Of a stretch of 64,000 bases of DNA, positions 1-9,853 are shown one piece after another; the first letter of the stretch is position 1, and every line of letters begins with the position of its first letter. The position numbers and the translations under genes are program-made. Under the pieces are notes generated by a model. The model worked only from the letters and a program-made list of their open reading frames with translations, made no database searches and was not told the DNA's origin. Location of the stretch: NCBI GenBank assembly GCA_024230435.1, contig JAAERL010001045.1, positions 1-64,000 of the forward strand, read 5' to 3'. The stretch comes from Desulfobacteraceae bacterium. GTDB taxonomy: Bacteria > Desulfobacterota > Desulfobacteria > Desulfobacterales > Desulfosarcinaceae.

Positions 1-141
1 ATACCAGATTGAGCTTCGATTTTTTTTCGTATTCAAGGCGTGCCAAAGTTTGCATACTTTACGTATTCGGGCTTTGGCATAACGCAGAAGACGGGAAAAA
101 AGACATACAAGATGGTATATTCTTTAACAGAAATCGCCTTA
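1..141 (+). repeat. Foldback repeat F1, copy 1 (left end outside window)
   Basis: This is the right part of a repeat also seen at 13431-13596, at 18256-18447 (inverted) and, shortened, at 62519-62583. It ends with AAATCGCCTTA, the terminal inverted repeat. The two halves are imperfect reverse complements of each other, so the element can fold as one long hairpin. Its left terminus lies outside the window. The open frame across it is not credible as a gene. Bases 142-307, up to the mutL stop, show nothing recognisable. Confidence 0.75.
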
Positions 142-307
142 TACCTTGCGTAGCGGTCTTTTACCGTCCTAATGCGGTGAATAGGATTGCAGGCCGGATC
201 ACGATTCTAAAAACCCGGCAAAGGCCGCACGCAAGCGCACAATTGGCGGTCACTGGAAATTTTGACAGAAAGATAAAAGCGGGTGCAGTTTTCCGGATAT
301 TTTTTAT

Positions 308-2383
308 TCAAACTATTCTTTTAAACGCTTTTTCCAGGTCTGCCCGGCTCCACTTGACCAGAACCGGACGCCCGTGGGGACAGTGATAGGGATTTTCGCA
401 CTGGTCCAAATCGCAAAGCATGGCCTGGATATGAACTTGTGTTAATTTTTGGTTGGCTCTGACAGCATTGTGGCAAGCCATAATCATTCGGCAACCGTCC
501 AAAAGCCTTTCCGGGTCATTGGAGATTCCAGTATCTGCGGCCTTTTCCAGCAATTCGGTGAGCAACCTCTCCAAATTTTCCCGGTCCAGCAGAACCGGCA
601 CGGCCTTGATGGAAAAGGTTGTACCGCCAAAGGGTTCTATTTCCAGGCCCAGCTCATCGAGCCGCGGAATGAGCTGCAGCAGGCGCTGAGCTTCGGCAAA
701 CCCCAGCTCAAGGGTTTCCGGAATAAGAAGCCGCTGGGATTCAATTCGCCCGGAATTGCGGCTGAGTTTTTCAAAAACAATTCGTTCATGTGCGGCGTGC
801 TGGTCGATGAGAATCAGGTTGTCACCGTCCTGGCAAATCAAATAAGTTCCCCGGAACTGGCCGATAACGGTCAGATCCGCAAATTGGCGCTCCTTCCAGA
901 GTTGTTGCTGATTTTTGGCGGATACTTTTTTGATACCCGTTTGCAGTGCTGCCCCGGCATCCGGTGTTCGAGCATTTGAAATTCCGGCATCCAATGTTCC
1001 CGCGCCCGGTGTTCTTGCCCCGGCCCGGATTCCGGTTTGCACTTTATTTCCGGTTCCGGTCCCGGTTCCGATTGGCGCTACTGCTCCGGTTTTTCTCTCG
1101 TCCGCTGCAACTGTAGGCCTGCCCCGGAGTTGCGAGCCGTCCGGCTCATCCTTTGCAGCCGCGCCAAACAATTGCCGGGGATTTTGAGAAGATAAGACCT
1201 TTTCCGGCTGCTTGCGCAATAACATGGTCTTTGGCTTTACGGCGTTCTTATCAGCCGCCGGGTTCATTGGGGCCTTATTCGAAAACCTATCCGGAACCGC
1301 ATAGGGTGCGGCAGGCTCCGCCACCGCCTGTTTTGGGGAGCTGTAATTTGTTTTGTAATCTGTTTTGTTAAAAGACCATAACCTGCGCTCGCCGTTTTCC
1401 AGCGCCCTGGCCACCGCATCACGGATGGTGCTATGCACCCGGCGCTGATTCGCAAAACGGATTTCGTGCTTTGCCGGATGAACGTTAACATCCACCTGGT
1501 CATAGCCCAGATCGATATAAAGCACCGCCAGCGGGAACTGGCCTTTCACCAGGCGGCCGTGGTAGCCCTCAAACAAAGCATGCTGGATTACCCGGTCCCG
1601 CACCCGTCTGCCGTTTACATAAAGATAAATTCCCCGTGAGGTGCTGCGCACGATTTGGCTGACGGCAACCAGCCCGGAAAGTGTCAGGTAATCATCCTGA
1701 AATTGGATATCAATCAGATCCTCGCGCCTGACCTGCCCCAAAACCGAAGCCGCCCGCTGCGCCAGATCTTTTGCCCGCAGCCACTGTTTAACCTTTTTGC
1801 CGTTGTGGGACAGCTTGAAATGCACGCCGCAGTGCCCCAGCGCCATTCCCGATACCATGTCTGCAATATGCGCCATTTCCGTATTGATGGTTTTAAGAAA
1901 TTTGCGCCGCGCGGGGGTATTGAAAAAAAGCTGTTCCACGTTAATAAGGGTACCTGCCGGAGCGCCGACCTCATTTACCTGTAGAATTTTACCCCCTTCA
2001 ATTTTGATCTGCACTCCGCTATCGGCTTGTTGTGTCCGGCTGATTAGGGTCATTTTGGATACCGCCGCAAGACTGGGCAAGGCCTCTCCACGGAATCCCA
2101 GCGTTCGAATGGCGAACAGATCAGCATCGCTGCGGATTTTGCTGGTCGCAAAACGCTCAAGAGCCATAAGGGCATCATCATGACTCATGCCAATACCGTT
2201 ATCGGCCACCCTGATCAACGATCGGCCGCCCTTTTCAATATCAATGGTGATACGCGTACTTTGGGCATCCAGGGCGTTTTCCACCAATTCCTTGACTACC
2301 GAAGCCGGGCGCTCCACGACTTCACCGGCGGCAATTTTGTTGGCCAGAATTTCAGGCAGGATACGAATTTTGGGCATAATCAC
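308..2383 (-). CDS. mutL: DNA mismatch repair protein MutL (endonuclease type)
   Basis: MutL couples mismatch recognition by MutS to strand incision. The N-terminal GHKL ATPase is clear: NALDAQ near residue 36, DNGIGM, and the ATP-lid segment GFRGEALPSLAAV near residue 100. The C-terminal dimerisation domain has DQHAAHERIVFE near residue 527, which fits the DQHA(x)2E(x)4E metal-binding endonuclease motif, and CPHGRP near the end. The 691-aa length is normal. The linker (about residues 350-500) is low in complexity, with Gly/Thr/Ala repeats. It is the last gene of a tight minus-strand group (argS, SPOR, gatC, gatA, 61-aa protein, mutL), 15 bp after the previous gene. No clear terminator was seen downstream. 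Confidence 0.97.
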   Translation of the reverse strand: MIMPKIRILPEILANKIAAGEVVERPASVVKELVENALDAQSTRITIDIEKGGRSLIRVADNGIGMSHDDALMALERFATSKIRSDADLFAIRTLGFRGEALPSLAAVSKMTLISRTQQADSGVQIKIEGGKILQVNEVGAPAGTLINVEQLFFNTPARRKFLKTINTEMAHIADMVSGMALGHCGVHFKLSHNGKKVKQWLRAKDLAQRAASVLGQVRREDLIDIQFQDDYLTLSGLVAVSQIVRSTSRGIYLYVNGRRVRDRVIQHALFEGYHGRLVKGQFPLAVLYIDLGYDQVDVNVHPAKHEIRFANQRRVHSTIRDAVARALENGERRLWSFNKTDYKTNYSSPKQAVAEPAAPYAVPDRFSNKAPMNPAADKNAVKPKTMLLRKQPEKVLSSQNPRQLFGAAAKDEPDGSQLRGRPTVAADERKTGAVAPIGTGTGTGNKVQTGIRAGARTPGAGTLDAGISNARTPDAGAALQTGIKKVSAKNQQQLWKERQFADLTVIGQFRGTYLICQDGDNLILIDQHAAHERIVFEKLSRNSGRIESQRLLIPETLELGFAEAQRLLQLIPRLDELGLEIEPFGGTTFSIKAVPVLLDRENLERLLTELLEKAADTGISNDPERLLDGCRMIMACHNAVRANQKLTQVHIQAMLCDLDQCENPYHCPHGRPVLVKWSRADLEKAFKRIV

Positions 2384-2398
2384 TACACGTTAAAAGGA

Positions 2399-2584
2399 TC
2401 AGGTGTTGTGTTCATCACGAAAATAACGCTCAAGAAAAATCGCGTCCTTGGGTGAAAGGTTAAATTTAAAACACGCTTTTTGGATCAACTCACTGCCGGT
2501 GACACCCGGATTGTCCTGGCGCTCCTGACTGATCCAGCGAACAGCTTTGCGCAGATCCTCTCCTTCCGGTATAATCGTTGTCAT
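2399..2584 (-). CDS. Small conserved-looking hypothetical protein (61 aa)
   Basis: Not recognised. It is a short, acidic, soluble protein without signal peptide or membrane segment, predicted to be mostly helical. It sits between gatA and mutL in the same orientation, 15 bp before mutL, which supports a real gene in the operon. Its start ATG opens MTTIIPEGEDLRKAV. Nothing in the sequence points to a function. Confidence 0.6.
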   Translation of the reverse strand: MTTIIPEGEDLRKAVRWISQERQDNPGVTGSELIQKACFKFNLSPKDAIFLERYFRDEHNT

Positions 2585-2677
2585 GATTCCAATCCTAATA
2601 TGCTTATCGTTTAAGCTTTATCCATCAATGGCAAATTGCCCTGATAGGCGCTAACTATCTTGCGCTTATATCTGCGG

Positions 2678-4138
2678 TCATAGCGGGGGCCGTTTTTTAT
2701 GAAACTCCGTGGCTTGCTCGAATTGATAAGCTGTTTTAAAAAGCGTTTCCTCCGCAAAATGACCACCGAGCAATTGCAGGCCGATGGGCAGTCCTTTATC
2801 ACTGAAACCGCAGGGAACACTTATTCCGGGTATTCCGGCCAAATTAGCCGGAAGCGTAAATACATCCGACAAATACATCGCCAGCGGATCATCCAGGCTT
2901 TCGCCCAGTGCCGTGGCTGGCGTGGGGGCCGCGGGTGCGGCAATTACATCGCATTTTTGAAAAGCCTGTTCAAAATCCCTGGCAATCAAAGTGCGGATCT
3001 GGGAGGCCTTACCATAATAGGCATCATAGTAGCCAGCCGAAAGACAATAAGTGCCGATCAGGATACGCCGTTGAACTTCCGGCCCGAACCCCTGGGACCG
3101 GCTGCCGCGGTACATCTCAAGTAATTCGGTTTTTTGCTTGTCCCGCAAGCCGTACTTGACCCCGTCATAACGGGCCAGGTTGGAGCTGGCTTCCGACGGC
3201 GCAATAATATAATAGGCGGCTACTCCATACTCGGTGTGGGGCAGGGTTACTTCAACCGTTTGAGCTCCAAGCCCGGAAAGAGTGTCAATTGCTTTTTTTA
3301 CAGCCGAGGCAACTTGGGGGTCAAGCCCTTCGATATCAAAATATTCTTTTGGCAAACCGATCCTGAGCCCCTTCAAATCACGGCCCAGGCAGGCGCTGTA
3401 ATTGGGAACGCCGTTTGGAACACTGGTCGAATCGGCTTCGTCGTGCCCGGCGATTGCCTGGAGTAAAATGGCGCTATCGGTAACTGTTTTGGACAAAGGG
3501 CCAATTTGATCCAGTGAACTGGCAAAGGCCACCAGACCAAAACGCGAAACGCGTCCATAGGTCGGTTTCAAGCCCACAACCCCACAATGAGAGGCTGGTT
3601 GACGAACCGAGCCGCCGGTATCCGAACCCAGAGCGCCAAGGCACATATCCGCGGCCACCGCCGCCGCCGAGCCGCCGCTCGATCCTCCGGGGCTGTGTTC
3701 AAGTCCCCATGGGTTGTGCGTGACCTGAAAGGCGGAATGCTCATTGGTAGAGCCCATTGCAAACTCGTCCATGTTCAGCTTGCCGGCAATAACTGCATTT
3801 TGGGCCTTTAGCTTACGCATGACAAACGCATCAAAAGGCGGAATAAAATCTTCAAGAATATGCGATCCGCAGGTTGTCCGAATACCATCGGTACAAATTA
3901 AATCTTTTATTCCCAGGGGTATACCGGTTAGGGGAGTGATTTTACCGGCGGCAATGGCCTTATCAGCGGCGTTTGCCTGTTCAAGGGCATCTTCAAAGGT
4001 TCGGGTTAAAAAAGCCAGCACTTTTGGTTCTACGGCTTCGATGCGATCCACTACGGCCCGGGTTAATTCAACTGATGTGATCTTTTTGCGTTTTAACAGA
4101 TCATGGGCCTCGGATATGGTCAGTGTGTGCAATTGCAT
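2678..4138 (-). CDS. gatA: Asp-tRNA(Asn)/Glu-tRNA(Gln) amidotransferase subunit A
   Basis: GatA is the amidase subunit of GatCAB. It releases ammonia from glutamine so that misacylated Glu-tRNA(Gln) or Asp-tRNA(Asn) can be amidated. Amidase-signature features are all visible: the catalytic Lys in [10 protein letters not shown] (near residue 80), the Gly/Ser-rich [13 protein letters not shown], and the nucleophile region [12 protein letters not shown]. Length (486 aa) matches the family. It follows gatC by about 46 bp. gatB is not in this window, so the third subunit must be encoded elsewhere. Confidence 0.97.
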   Translation of the reverse strand: MQLHTLTISEAHDLLKRKKITSVELTRAVVDRIEAVEPKVLAFLTRTFEDALEQANAADKAIAAGKITPLTGIPLGIKDLICTDGIRTTCGSHILEDFIPPFDAFVMRKLKAQNAVIAGKLNMDEFAMGSTNEHSAFQVTHNPWGLEHSPGGSSGGSAAAVAADMCLGALGSDTGGSVRQPASHCGVVGLKPTYGRVSRFGLVAFASSLDQIGPLSKTVTDSAILLQAIAGHDEADSTSVPNGVPNYSACLGRDLKGLRIGLPKEYFDIEGLDPQVASAVKKAIDTLSGLGAQTVEVTLPHTEYGVAAYYIIAPSEASSNLARYDGVKYGLRDKQKTELLEMYRGSRSQGFGPEVQRRILIGTYCLSAGYYDAYYGKASQIRTLIARDFEQAFQKCDVIAAPAAPTPATALGESLDDPLAMYLSDVFTLPANLAGIPGISVPCGFSDKGLPIGLQLLGGHFAEETLFKTAYQFEQATEFHKKRPPL

Positions 4139-4184
4139 AGCTTTGACGGTTCCTTTATACTCATTGCTGAATCACTTTGGGGGA

Positions 4185-4469
4185 TTAAATCACTTTTGGG
4201 ACTAAAAACCCATCCTCATCTTTTTCCGGCGCATTGCTCAAAGCCTTATCCCTGGGCAAGTGCTCATGCGCACGGTCTTGCCGGAAAGCATTTGTTAAAG
4301 AAATCGCATGAGATGTGGGAGCAACGCCCGTTGTATCCACCTCATTGAGTTTTTCCATATATCCCAGAATGGACGCCAGTTGTTCTGAAAACATTTCCAC
4401 GTCTTGCGGCGCAATGTCCAGCCTTGCAAGACGGGCGGTATTCAATACCTGCTCTTTGGTTAATTTCAT
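4185..4469 (-). CDS. gatC: Asp/Glu-tRNA amidotransferase subunit C
   Basis: GatC is the small subunit that stabilises the GatA-GatB interface. The 94-aa product from the chosen start begins MKLTKEQVLNTARLARLDI, typical of the family, and contains a LNEVDTTGVAPT segment. An upstream in-frame start at 4490 exists, but a GAGGAAAT ribosome-binding site lies about 8 nt before the ATG at 4469, so the shorter start is preferred. gatC directly precedes gatA. Confidence 0.93.
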   Translation of the reverse strand: MKLTKEQVLNTARLARLDIAPQDVEMFSEQLASILGYMEKLNEVDTTGVAPTSHAISLTNAFRQDRAHEHLPRDKALSNAPEKDEDGFLVPKVI

Positions 4470-4538
4470 TTTTTTAATTTCCTCAAACAAATTCGAATCC
4501 GGCCCAAAACCGGATCATTTTTACACATTCGGCCATTC

Positions 4539-5246
4539 TTATTTTGTTGCGACAATCAAGCCGTTAAACTCACCGGCGCCGAGTTCATTCAACACTTGCC
4601 GGGCAGCCGCGTAGCTGAGAAACGCTCCTACGCGTACCCGATACCAGACTCCCTTGTCCGAAAGATCTGAACGGATTTGATACGCATGATACCCTTTGTC
4701 CCGCAGTTTGGAGACAAGATGTTCTGCCTCATCAATTTTTTTAAAAGACGCCACCTGAACGGTATAGTGGTTTGTTTTTTCATTGTCCTGCGGTAATTGG
4801 GCCGTAAAATCCACATTATTGTTTTTAGTGTCAGTTTGCCAAATTTCATCGGAAGTCTCTTTTTTTGGGCCTACCCGGACGGCCCCTTCACCTTCGGTTT
4901 TTTTTGTTTCGGCTGGAAGTTCAATTTTTGACCTGTAAAAGGTGTATCGCTTTTGGGGGTCTGTCTCTTTTAAAGCTTCATAAAAATCCAGCTCGTTTTT
5001 TTCTTTGGATTGGCCGGACGCCCGGGCATACAGTTGCTTGTGCCATTTGTGTGTTACGGACGCCCTGAGTTTGGTCAATTCCTTATCCAGCAGGTTTTCT
5101 TTCAAAGCAATGGGGACCGTTTCACGGCCTACCAGAATGCCGAGGATAAACATCCAGCCGCAAAAAAACATAAGAAGCGCCGAGATAATCAGCATTTGCT
5201 TGTGTGTAATTTCAATGATGCCCTGCTGTTTATTTTTTTTTGTCAC
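4539..5246 (-). CDS. SPOR-domain membrane protein
   Basis: One N-terminal transmembrane helix (MLIISALLMFFCGWMFILGI), a roughly 120-residue charged linker, and a C-terminal SPOR domain (HYTVQVASFKKIDEAEHL ... VRVGAFLSYAAARQVL). SPOR domains bind denuded peptidoglycan glycans, so this is a probable periplasmic, cell-envelope or division-associated protein. A longer open frame reaches back to 5375 inside argS. I choose the GTG at 5246, 15 bp after the argS stop, with a weak GGGAAC upstream, because it gives a normal cytoplasmic head followed by the membrane anchor. Start certainty is moderate. Confidence 0.87.
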   Translation of the reverse strand: MTKKNKQQGIIEITHKQMLIISALLMFFCGWMFILGILVGRETVPIALKENLLDKELTKLRASVTHKWHKQLYARASGQSKEKNELDFYEALKETDPQKRYTFYRSKIELPAETKKTEGEGAVRVGPKKETSDEIWQTDTKNNNVDFTAQLPQDNEKTNHYTVQVASFKKIDEAEHLVSKLRDKGYHAYQIRSDLSDKGVWYRVRVGAFLSYAAARQVLNELGAGEFNGLIVATK

Positions 5247-5263
5247 AATTTTGTTCCCGTAGC

Positions 5264-6928
5264 TTACATTTTTTCGGGCGCTGATACACCCAGTAAGGTC
5301 AAGCCATTGCGAATCACTTTTTGAACAGAAGTTACCAGACAAAGACGGCTGCTGCTCAATGCCACGTCTTGGCAAAGAACACGATGTTTATTATAATAAG
5401 TGTGAAATAACGATGCAAGGTTCATCAGGTAATAGGTAATCCGATGAGGCGCCAGCGCTTCGGCAGCCGATTCAATCACCTCGGGATAACGCGAAAGGGC
5501 TTTCATCAAGTCAATTTCTTCGGCTTCAACCAAATGCCCGCCCATGTCCGGCTCCCATCTGGCCTGGCCCAGGCCCAGACCGGAGGCCTTGCTTTGAATG
5601 CTTGAAATTCTGGCATGGACATACTGAACATAGTAAACCGGATTATCGTTGGATTTTTTCTTAGCCGTTTCAAGATCGAAATCCAGGGGGCTGCCATAAT
5701 CACGGGTAAGAAAAATAAAACGGGCGGCGTCGGATCCGACTTCATCGACCACATCCTTTAAGGTTTCAAATTCCCCCGCCCGGGTAGACATTGCAACAGG
5801 CTGTCCGCCGCGCAACAGGTTCACCAATTGCACCAGAATGACATCAAATTGCTCACGGTCCTGTCCGGTGGCTTGCACCGCGGCTGTCATACGCGGGATA
5901 TACCCGTGATGATCCGCGCCCCACACATCAATAACCTTGTCCATTCCCCGCAGGTATTTATCCCGATGATAGGCGATATCCGATGCAAAATAGGTGGTCA
6001 GCCCATTGGCGCGCACCACCACGCGGTCTTTTTCATCTCCGAAATCACAGGTTTTAAACCACCAGGCCCCCTCGTGGGAATAGATGATGCCCCTGGATTT
6101 GAGGTCTTCAATCACCTGCTCGAGCTTTCCGCTGTCAAACAGGCTCTGCTCACTATACCACTGATCAAAAACCACGCCAAAATTTTTAAGATCCTCACGA
6201 ATTCCGGTAATAATGGCATCAGCCGCAAAACGGGCGCAGTAGGCAACGGCTTCGTCTTCATCGCGGCGGATAAAATCCACGCCCTTGTCCTGTATCACCT
6301 GCAGGGCCAATTGCCTGATGTAATCGCCCTGGTAGCAGTCTTCGGGAAACACGCAGGACTCGTCAAGGGCTTGCTTGCATCTGAGGAAGACGGAACGGCC
6401 CAGAGTGCGAATCTGACGCCCTGAATCATTGATATAATATTCACGCTGCACAGCGTAACCAGCAAATGCAAGGATATTGGCAACGCTGTCGCCTACAGCA
6501 GCGCCCCTTCCGTGCCCTACATGCAAAGGGCCGGTGGGATTTGCACTGACAAATTCAACCTGAATCCGCCTGCCCTTGCCGGCATTGACCTGTCCGTAGC
6601 CGCGGTCCTGCTCCAAAATATCGGCCACCACAGGAGGCCAGGCGCCTTTGCACAGAAAAAAATTGATAAACCCAGGCCCCGCAATTTCAACGTTTTCGAT
6701 AAAATCTTCGGGTTTTTCCAGGTGATCTACTAAGATTTGAGCGATCTTGCGCGGCGCCATTTTCTGTTGTTTGGCCGACAGCATGGCAAAGTTGGTGGCA
6801 AAATCACCATGCGCTGCAGCCTTGGTTTCTTCAAGCTCAACATCGGCAAACGCATCGGATTTGAACGCCCCGGCTTCAAAAGCCTTACGGGCGGCTTGAG
6901 TGATAAGTGTTTTAAGTCTTTGTTTCAT
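5264..6928 (-). CDS. argS: Arginyl-tRNA synthetase
   Basis: Class I aminoacyl-tRNA synthetase charging tRNA(Arg). The HIGH signature is in [19 protein letters not shown] (about residues 130-150). The KMSKS equivalent is degenerate, MSTRAGEF, as is usual for ArgS. A DALR anticodon-binding domain closes the protein ([15 protein letters not shown]). 554 aa is the expected size. It is the first gene of the minus-strand group leading to mutL, and is divergent from cbiM across a 246-bp intergenic region. Confidence 0.97.
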   Translation of the reverse strand: MKQRLKTLITQAARKAFEAGAFKSDAFADVELEETKAAAHGDFATNFAMLSAKQQKMAPRKIAQILVDHLEKPEDFIENVEIAGPGFINFFLCKGAWPPVVADILEQDRGYGQVNAGKGRRIQVEFVSANPTGPLHVGHGRGAAVGDSVANILAFAGYAVQREYYINDSGRQIRTLGRSVFLRCKQALDESCVFPEDCYQGDYIRQLALQVIQDKGVDFIRRDEDEAVAYCARFAADAIITGIREDLKNFGVVFDQWYSEQSLFDSGKLEQVIEDLKSRGIIYSHEGAWWFKTCDFGDEKDRVVVRANGLTTYFASDIAYHRDKYLRGMDKVIDVWGADHHGYIPRMTAAVQATGQDREQFDVILVQLVNLLRGGQPVAMSTRAGEFETLKDVVDEVGSDAARFIFLTRDYGSPLDFDLETAKKKSNDNPVYYVQYVHARISSIQSKASGLGLGQARWEPDMGGHLVEAEEIDLMKALSRYPEVIESAAEALAPHRITYYLMNLASLFHTYYNKHRVLCQDVALSSSRLCLVTSVQKVIRNGLTLLGVSAPEKM

Positions 6929-6978
6929 TATAGCTTATTTCCCATTTTACGTTACAGGGGAGCGGATCAATTAAAACT

Positions 6979-7007
6979 TTGACTTTACCCCCTGTTTTTA
7001 CTATAAA
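6979..7007 (+). promoter_or_regulatory. Sigma70-type promoter for the Ni/Co import genes
   Basis: TTGACT at 6979-6984 and TATAAA at 7002-7007 with a 17-bp spacer, facing cbiM 168 bp downstream. The match to consensus is good. The long leader contains a hairpin at about 7107-7146. No cobalamin-riboswitch or clear NikR signature was recognised in it. Confidence 0.55.
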
Positions 7008-7106
7008 CGGATCAATTCCGAGCTGAAGCCCGGCGGTGTTTATCTGACATACAAACCAGCAAAAATCCAGAAAAACCTCAACCAAGAAGGTTAGACGTCA
7101 ACCAAA

Positions 7107-7153
7107 CATGGAAATGGCGGACCTTGAGCGTAACAGACGCATTTCCGGTTAAA
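7107..7153 (+). repeat. Hairpin repeat (GGAAATGGCG ... CGCATTTCCGGTTAA)
   Basis: GGAAATGGCG (about 7109) pairs with CGCATTTCC (about 7137), forming a stem in the cbiM leader. The right arm with its GGTTAA extension recurs at 62605-62620, before the DUF503 gene, where it also forms a hairpin (AAATGGC / GCCATTT). It may be a REP-like element or a shared leader structure. Confidence 0.45.
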
Positions 7154-7174
7154 AGAGGTTATTAAATACAATAA

Positions 7175-7840
7175 ATGCATATATCCGAAGGATATTTATC
7201 GGGACCGGTTTTACTCAGCAGCGCGGTTTTGGCCATCGCTGGTACAGCCATAGGCTTGAAGCGGCTGGACTACGAACAGATTGCGCAAGCTGGCATGATG
7301 GCAGCGGTGTTTTTTGTCGCCGGGCTTATCCATGTGCCCGTGGGGCCATCTAACGCACACCTGATTATGAACGGCATTATCGGCCTGTTGATGGGCTGGT
7401 CCGCTTTCCCGGTGATTTTAGCGGCACTGGTGTTGCAAGCTGTTTTTTTCCAGTTCGGCGGATTTACAACTCTGGGCATAAACACGCTCATCATGGCCGC
7501 ACCGGCTGTAGCTGTTCATTACCTTTTTGGACCGTTGATCAGCAGGCCGCACAAAACCGGGTCTGTCGCGGCATTTGCCGCAGCAGCAACAGCCGTTGCC
7601 TTTTCCGCTGTTTTAATGGCCGCAAGCTTACTGTTCACAGACGAAAAATTCTGGGCTTTGGCCGGTACAACCCTTGTTGTCCACATCCCGATCATGATTA
7701 CAGAAGCTATTATTGCAGCCTTTTGTATCGGGTTTATTAAAAAAGTCAAACCCGAAATGATCACCGGCAAAACAGTTACCCTGAAAAGCTCTCATTCCGT
7801 CATAGCTTCACAGCCACAGGAAAAAAGATCATGCAATTGA
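7175..7840 (+). CDS. cbiM: ECF-type Ni/Co transporter substrate-binding membrane component
   Basis: CbiM/NikM family integral membrane S-component that captures Ni(II) or Co(II). The N-terminus MHISEG supplies the metal-ligand N-terminal amine and His2. Several membrane segments follow, with the conserved GLIHVPVGPSNAHLIMNG. The 221-aa length is typical. The following NikL-like gene makes nickel somewhat more likely than cobalt; this is inference. It overlaps the next gene by 10 bp. Confidence 0.9.
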   Translation: MHISEGYLSGPVLLSSAVLAIAGTAIGLKRLDYEQIAQAGMMAAVFFVAGLIHVPVGPSNAHLIMNGIIGLLMGWSAFPVILAALVLQAVFFQFGGFTTLGINTLIMAAPAVAVHYLFGPLISRPHKTGSVAAFAAAATAVAFSAVLMAASLLFTDEKFWALAGTTLVVHIPIMITEAIIAAFCIGFIKKVKPEMITGKTVTLKSSHSVIASQPQEKRSCN

Positions 7841-8460
7841 ATTATTCTTTTACCGAAATCAGACACAGTGTGAAAGTGATCCTTGCTGCAATGGCCGCGC
7901 TTTTGTTGTTCGCACATACGGCCCGCGCCCATAAAGTTACGGTGTTTGCCTGGGTGGAAGGCAACACAATACACACTGAAAGCAAATTCAGCGGCGGCAG
8001 ACTGGTCAAAAAAGGTAAAATAGAAGTCCTGAACTCCCACGGAAAGTTGTTGTTAGAAGCAATAACTGACAACCAGGGGCGCTTTTCCTTCCCTATACCG
8101 GAAAAAACGGACTTGAAAGTTGTGCTTACCGCAGGGGCCGGACACGGCAACCATTGGATTGTAAAGGCTCAAGAGCTGGGAGGAACCCCGGTCGATCCGG
8201 CGCCGGAGACAAAGCCGAAAGTGCCGGCAACACCACGTTCTTCTGATACACTGACGGTGCAAGGACCTTGCCTGGATGCCGGACAGGTCGAACGTATCAT
8301 TGAACTCAACCTGGACCGCAAACTTGCCCCCCTGAAAGCCCAATTGGCCGAACAATCCTGGGGGCTACGTGATATTGTATCCGGGTTTGGCTATATCCTG
8401 GGATTGATGGGGCTGGCTGCGTATCTGCATTTTCGCAAATCAGCGAAGGCAAGAATGTAA
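7831..8460 (+). CDS. NikL-like periplasmic accessory protein of the Ni/Co importer
   Basis: It has a signal-like N-terminal hydrophobic stretch (VILAAMAALLLFAHTARA), then HKVTVFAWVEGNTI, a carboxypeptidase-regulatory/DUF4198-like beta domain, a Pro-rich linker, a helical segment and a C-terminal membrane helix (YILGLMGLAAYLHF). This layout is known for small membrane-anchored additional components of nickel ECF importers (NikL/NikN-like). Family knowledge places the globular domain outside the membrane, near the S-component. A ribosome-binding site (AGGAAA) lies within the end of cbiM, suggesting coupled translation. Confidence 0.75.
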   Translation: MQLNYSFTEIRHSVKVILAAMAALLLFAHTARAHKVTVFAWVEGNTIHTESKFSGGRLVKKGKIEVLNSHGKLLLEAITDNQGRFSFPIPEKTDLKVVLTAGAGHGNHWIVKAQELGGTPVDPAPETKPKVPATPRSSDTLTVQGPCLDAGQVERIIELNLDRKLAPLKAQLAEQSWGLRDIVSGFGYILGLMGLAAYLHFRKSAKARM

Positions 8461-8463
8461 AAA

Positions 8464-9216
8464 ATGATAGAAGAAACATTCGCCGAAGGAAAATCGGCCA
8501 TCCATCGCAGTAATCCGCCGCTCCGGACAGCCCTGGCCGTGATTTATTCCTTTACCGTCGCCTTGACCAATGACACCGGGGCTCTGATTTTAGCGCTGTT
8601 TTTTTCTATGGGGCTGGCCCTGCTGGCAAGGTTGCCGATCAAAGCCTTGCTCAAACGCTTAGGGGCCGCGGCCGGCTTTCTTTTATTCGTATGGCTGGTG
8701 GTGCCCTGGACGTACGAAAGTGATGTGCTATGGTCCTTCGGGCCTGTTGCCGTAAGCGCCGAGGGCGTAAACCTTTGCTGGCGGGTCACTCTGAAAACTT
8801 TTGCGATTTTGACCGCCTTCACCGCGCTTGCGGCCACCATGCATCTTGCCACCCTGGGCCATGCGCTGCACAGCCTTGGAGTACCGTCCAAGCTGATCCA
8901 GCTGCTTTTGCTAACCTATCGATATTTATTCATTATTGAAACAGAATATCAACGCCTGTATCGCGCGGCAAAAATACGCAATTTCCGGCCCTCGAGCAAT
9001 ATACACACCTATAAAACCTTCGCCTACCTGCTGGCAATGATGTTCGTCCGTGCATCCGAACGCGCCAAAAGGGTTTACCAGGCAATGAAATGCAGAGGCT
9101 TTGATGGACGTTTCCACACCATTGGAAACTATTCATCTACAGTATGGAATCCCATTCTTTGCATAGGCGTGCTTTTAGTGAGCGCAGTCATCGCCGGTTT
9201 GGAATTTACTTCTTAG
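8464..9216 (+). CDS. cbiQ: ECF transporter T component (CbiQ/NikQ)
   Basis: T-component membrane protein that links the S-component to the ATPases. It has multiple transmembrane helices and the two cytoplasmic coupling-helix signatures in the C-terminal half, RAAKIRNF and QAMKCRGF. 250 aa is the family size. It begins 3 bp after the preceding gene. The expected ATP-binding partner gene (cbiO/nikO) does not follow: a repeat and a convergent gene come next. Confidence 0.9.
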   Translation: MIEETFAEGKSAIHRSNPPLRTALAVIYSFTVALTNDTGALILALFFSMGLALLARLPIKALLKRLGAAAGFLLFVWLVVPWTYESDVLWSFGPVAVSAEGVNLCWRVTLKTFAILTAFTALAATMHLATLGHALHSLGVPSKLIQLLLLTYRYLFIIETEYQRLYRAAKIRNFRPSSNIHTYKTFAYLLAMMFVRASERAKRVYQAMKCRGFDGRFHTIGNYSSTVWNPILCIGVLLVSAVIAGLEFTS

Positions 9217-9231
9217 GAATGTATTTTATTA

Positions 9232-9285
9232 GTGACTGCTCCCGGCAATAAATTACCGGGATTTCTCGCTGGATAATCTTAAATT
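9232..9285 (-). repeat. Palindromic repeat R2, copy 1 (reverse orientation)
   Basis: Reverse complement of the element at 17484-17537; more than 45 of 54 bases agree. The core is CCCGGTAATTTATTGCCGGG, followed by AGCAGTCAC and preceded by AATTTAAGATTATCCAGCG. It fills the gap between the convergent cbiQ and lipoprotein genes, reaching the latter's stop codon, and could act as a bidirectional hairpin there. Confidence 0.85.
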
Positions 9286-9853
9286 ACTTTTTTATCATCT
9301 CCGTGTGAAGCTGATCCGCCATATTGACCATGACATCCAACCAAAACTTATCCATCCCGTTGTAATTGACCAAATTGTTTTTATAGGCCGGTAAATTGAG
9401 AAAACACAGGGAATACAATAGGCCCGGAGAGTTTTTATCCGTCCAGTGAGAAATAATGGAAGCCTGGTTAAGGTTGATCGGCGTCAGTTCACTGACCATC
9501 AAATCAATTTGAAACGGATCGATATCTACCGGTAAAGCCCGAACCGCCAAATTCCTGGTAAATTTATTCAGCAACTGCGCCATTTGCCTGCGCGCCGCCG
9601 TATCCGCCGAAGCGCGCAATAACAGATCGCTTTGCAGCCCTTCGGCCTGGCCCACAGCGTGAAAGACCTGACCGTTTTCCGTAAAAAAGACGCCACTGCC
9701 CAGCTTGAACCAATGGTCTGTCATCCCAGGCTTGACGGCCGGAGATGTGGAAGGTCTCATAATTCCAGGCAGCCAGGTACACCCCAGAACCGTAAAAAGA
9801 TATACGCTTGTCAGAAAGCAAAAAAATAATTTTAAACTGCTATATCGTTGCAT
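9284..9853 (-). CDS. LPP20-like lipoprotein
   Basis: The signal peptide ends in a lipobox, TVLGC, so the product is a probable outer-membrane or periplasmic lipoprotein. The mature part resembles the LPP20 family (VFHAVGQAEGLQSD, then ADTAARRQMAQLL), which is otherwise of unknown role. I choose the ATG at 9853 because GGTGA precedes it; an ATG four codons upstream (9865) is the alternative. It is convergent with cbiQ. Confidence 0.7.
   Translation of the reverse strand: MQRYSSLKLFFCFLTSVYLFTVLGCTWLPGIMRPSTSPAVKPGMTDHWFKLGSGVFFTENGQVFHAVGQAEGLQSDLLLRASADTAARRQMAQLLNKFTRNLAVRALPVDIDPFQIDLMVSELTPINLNQASIISHWTDKNSPGLLYSLCFLNLPAYKNNLVNYNGMDKFWLDVMVNMADQLHTEMIKK

Noticed and set aside
9-386. 125-aa plus-strand ORF
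   Set aside because: Runs through foldback repeat F1 and into the antisense of mutL; no ribosome-binding site or family.
7008-7174. Cobalamin riboswitch or NikR operator in front of cbiM
   Set aside because: No recognisable B12-box or NikR palindrome was seen.
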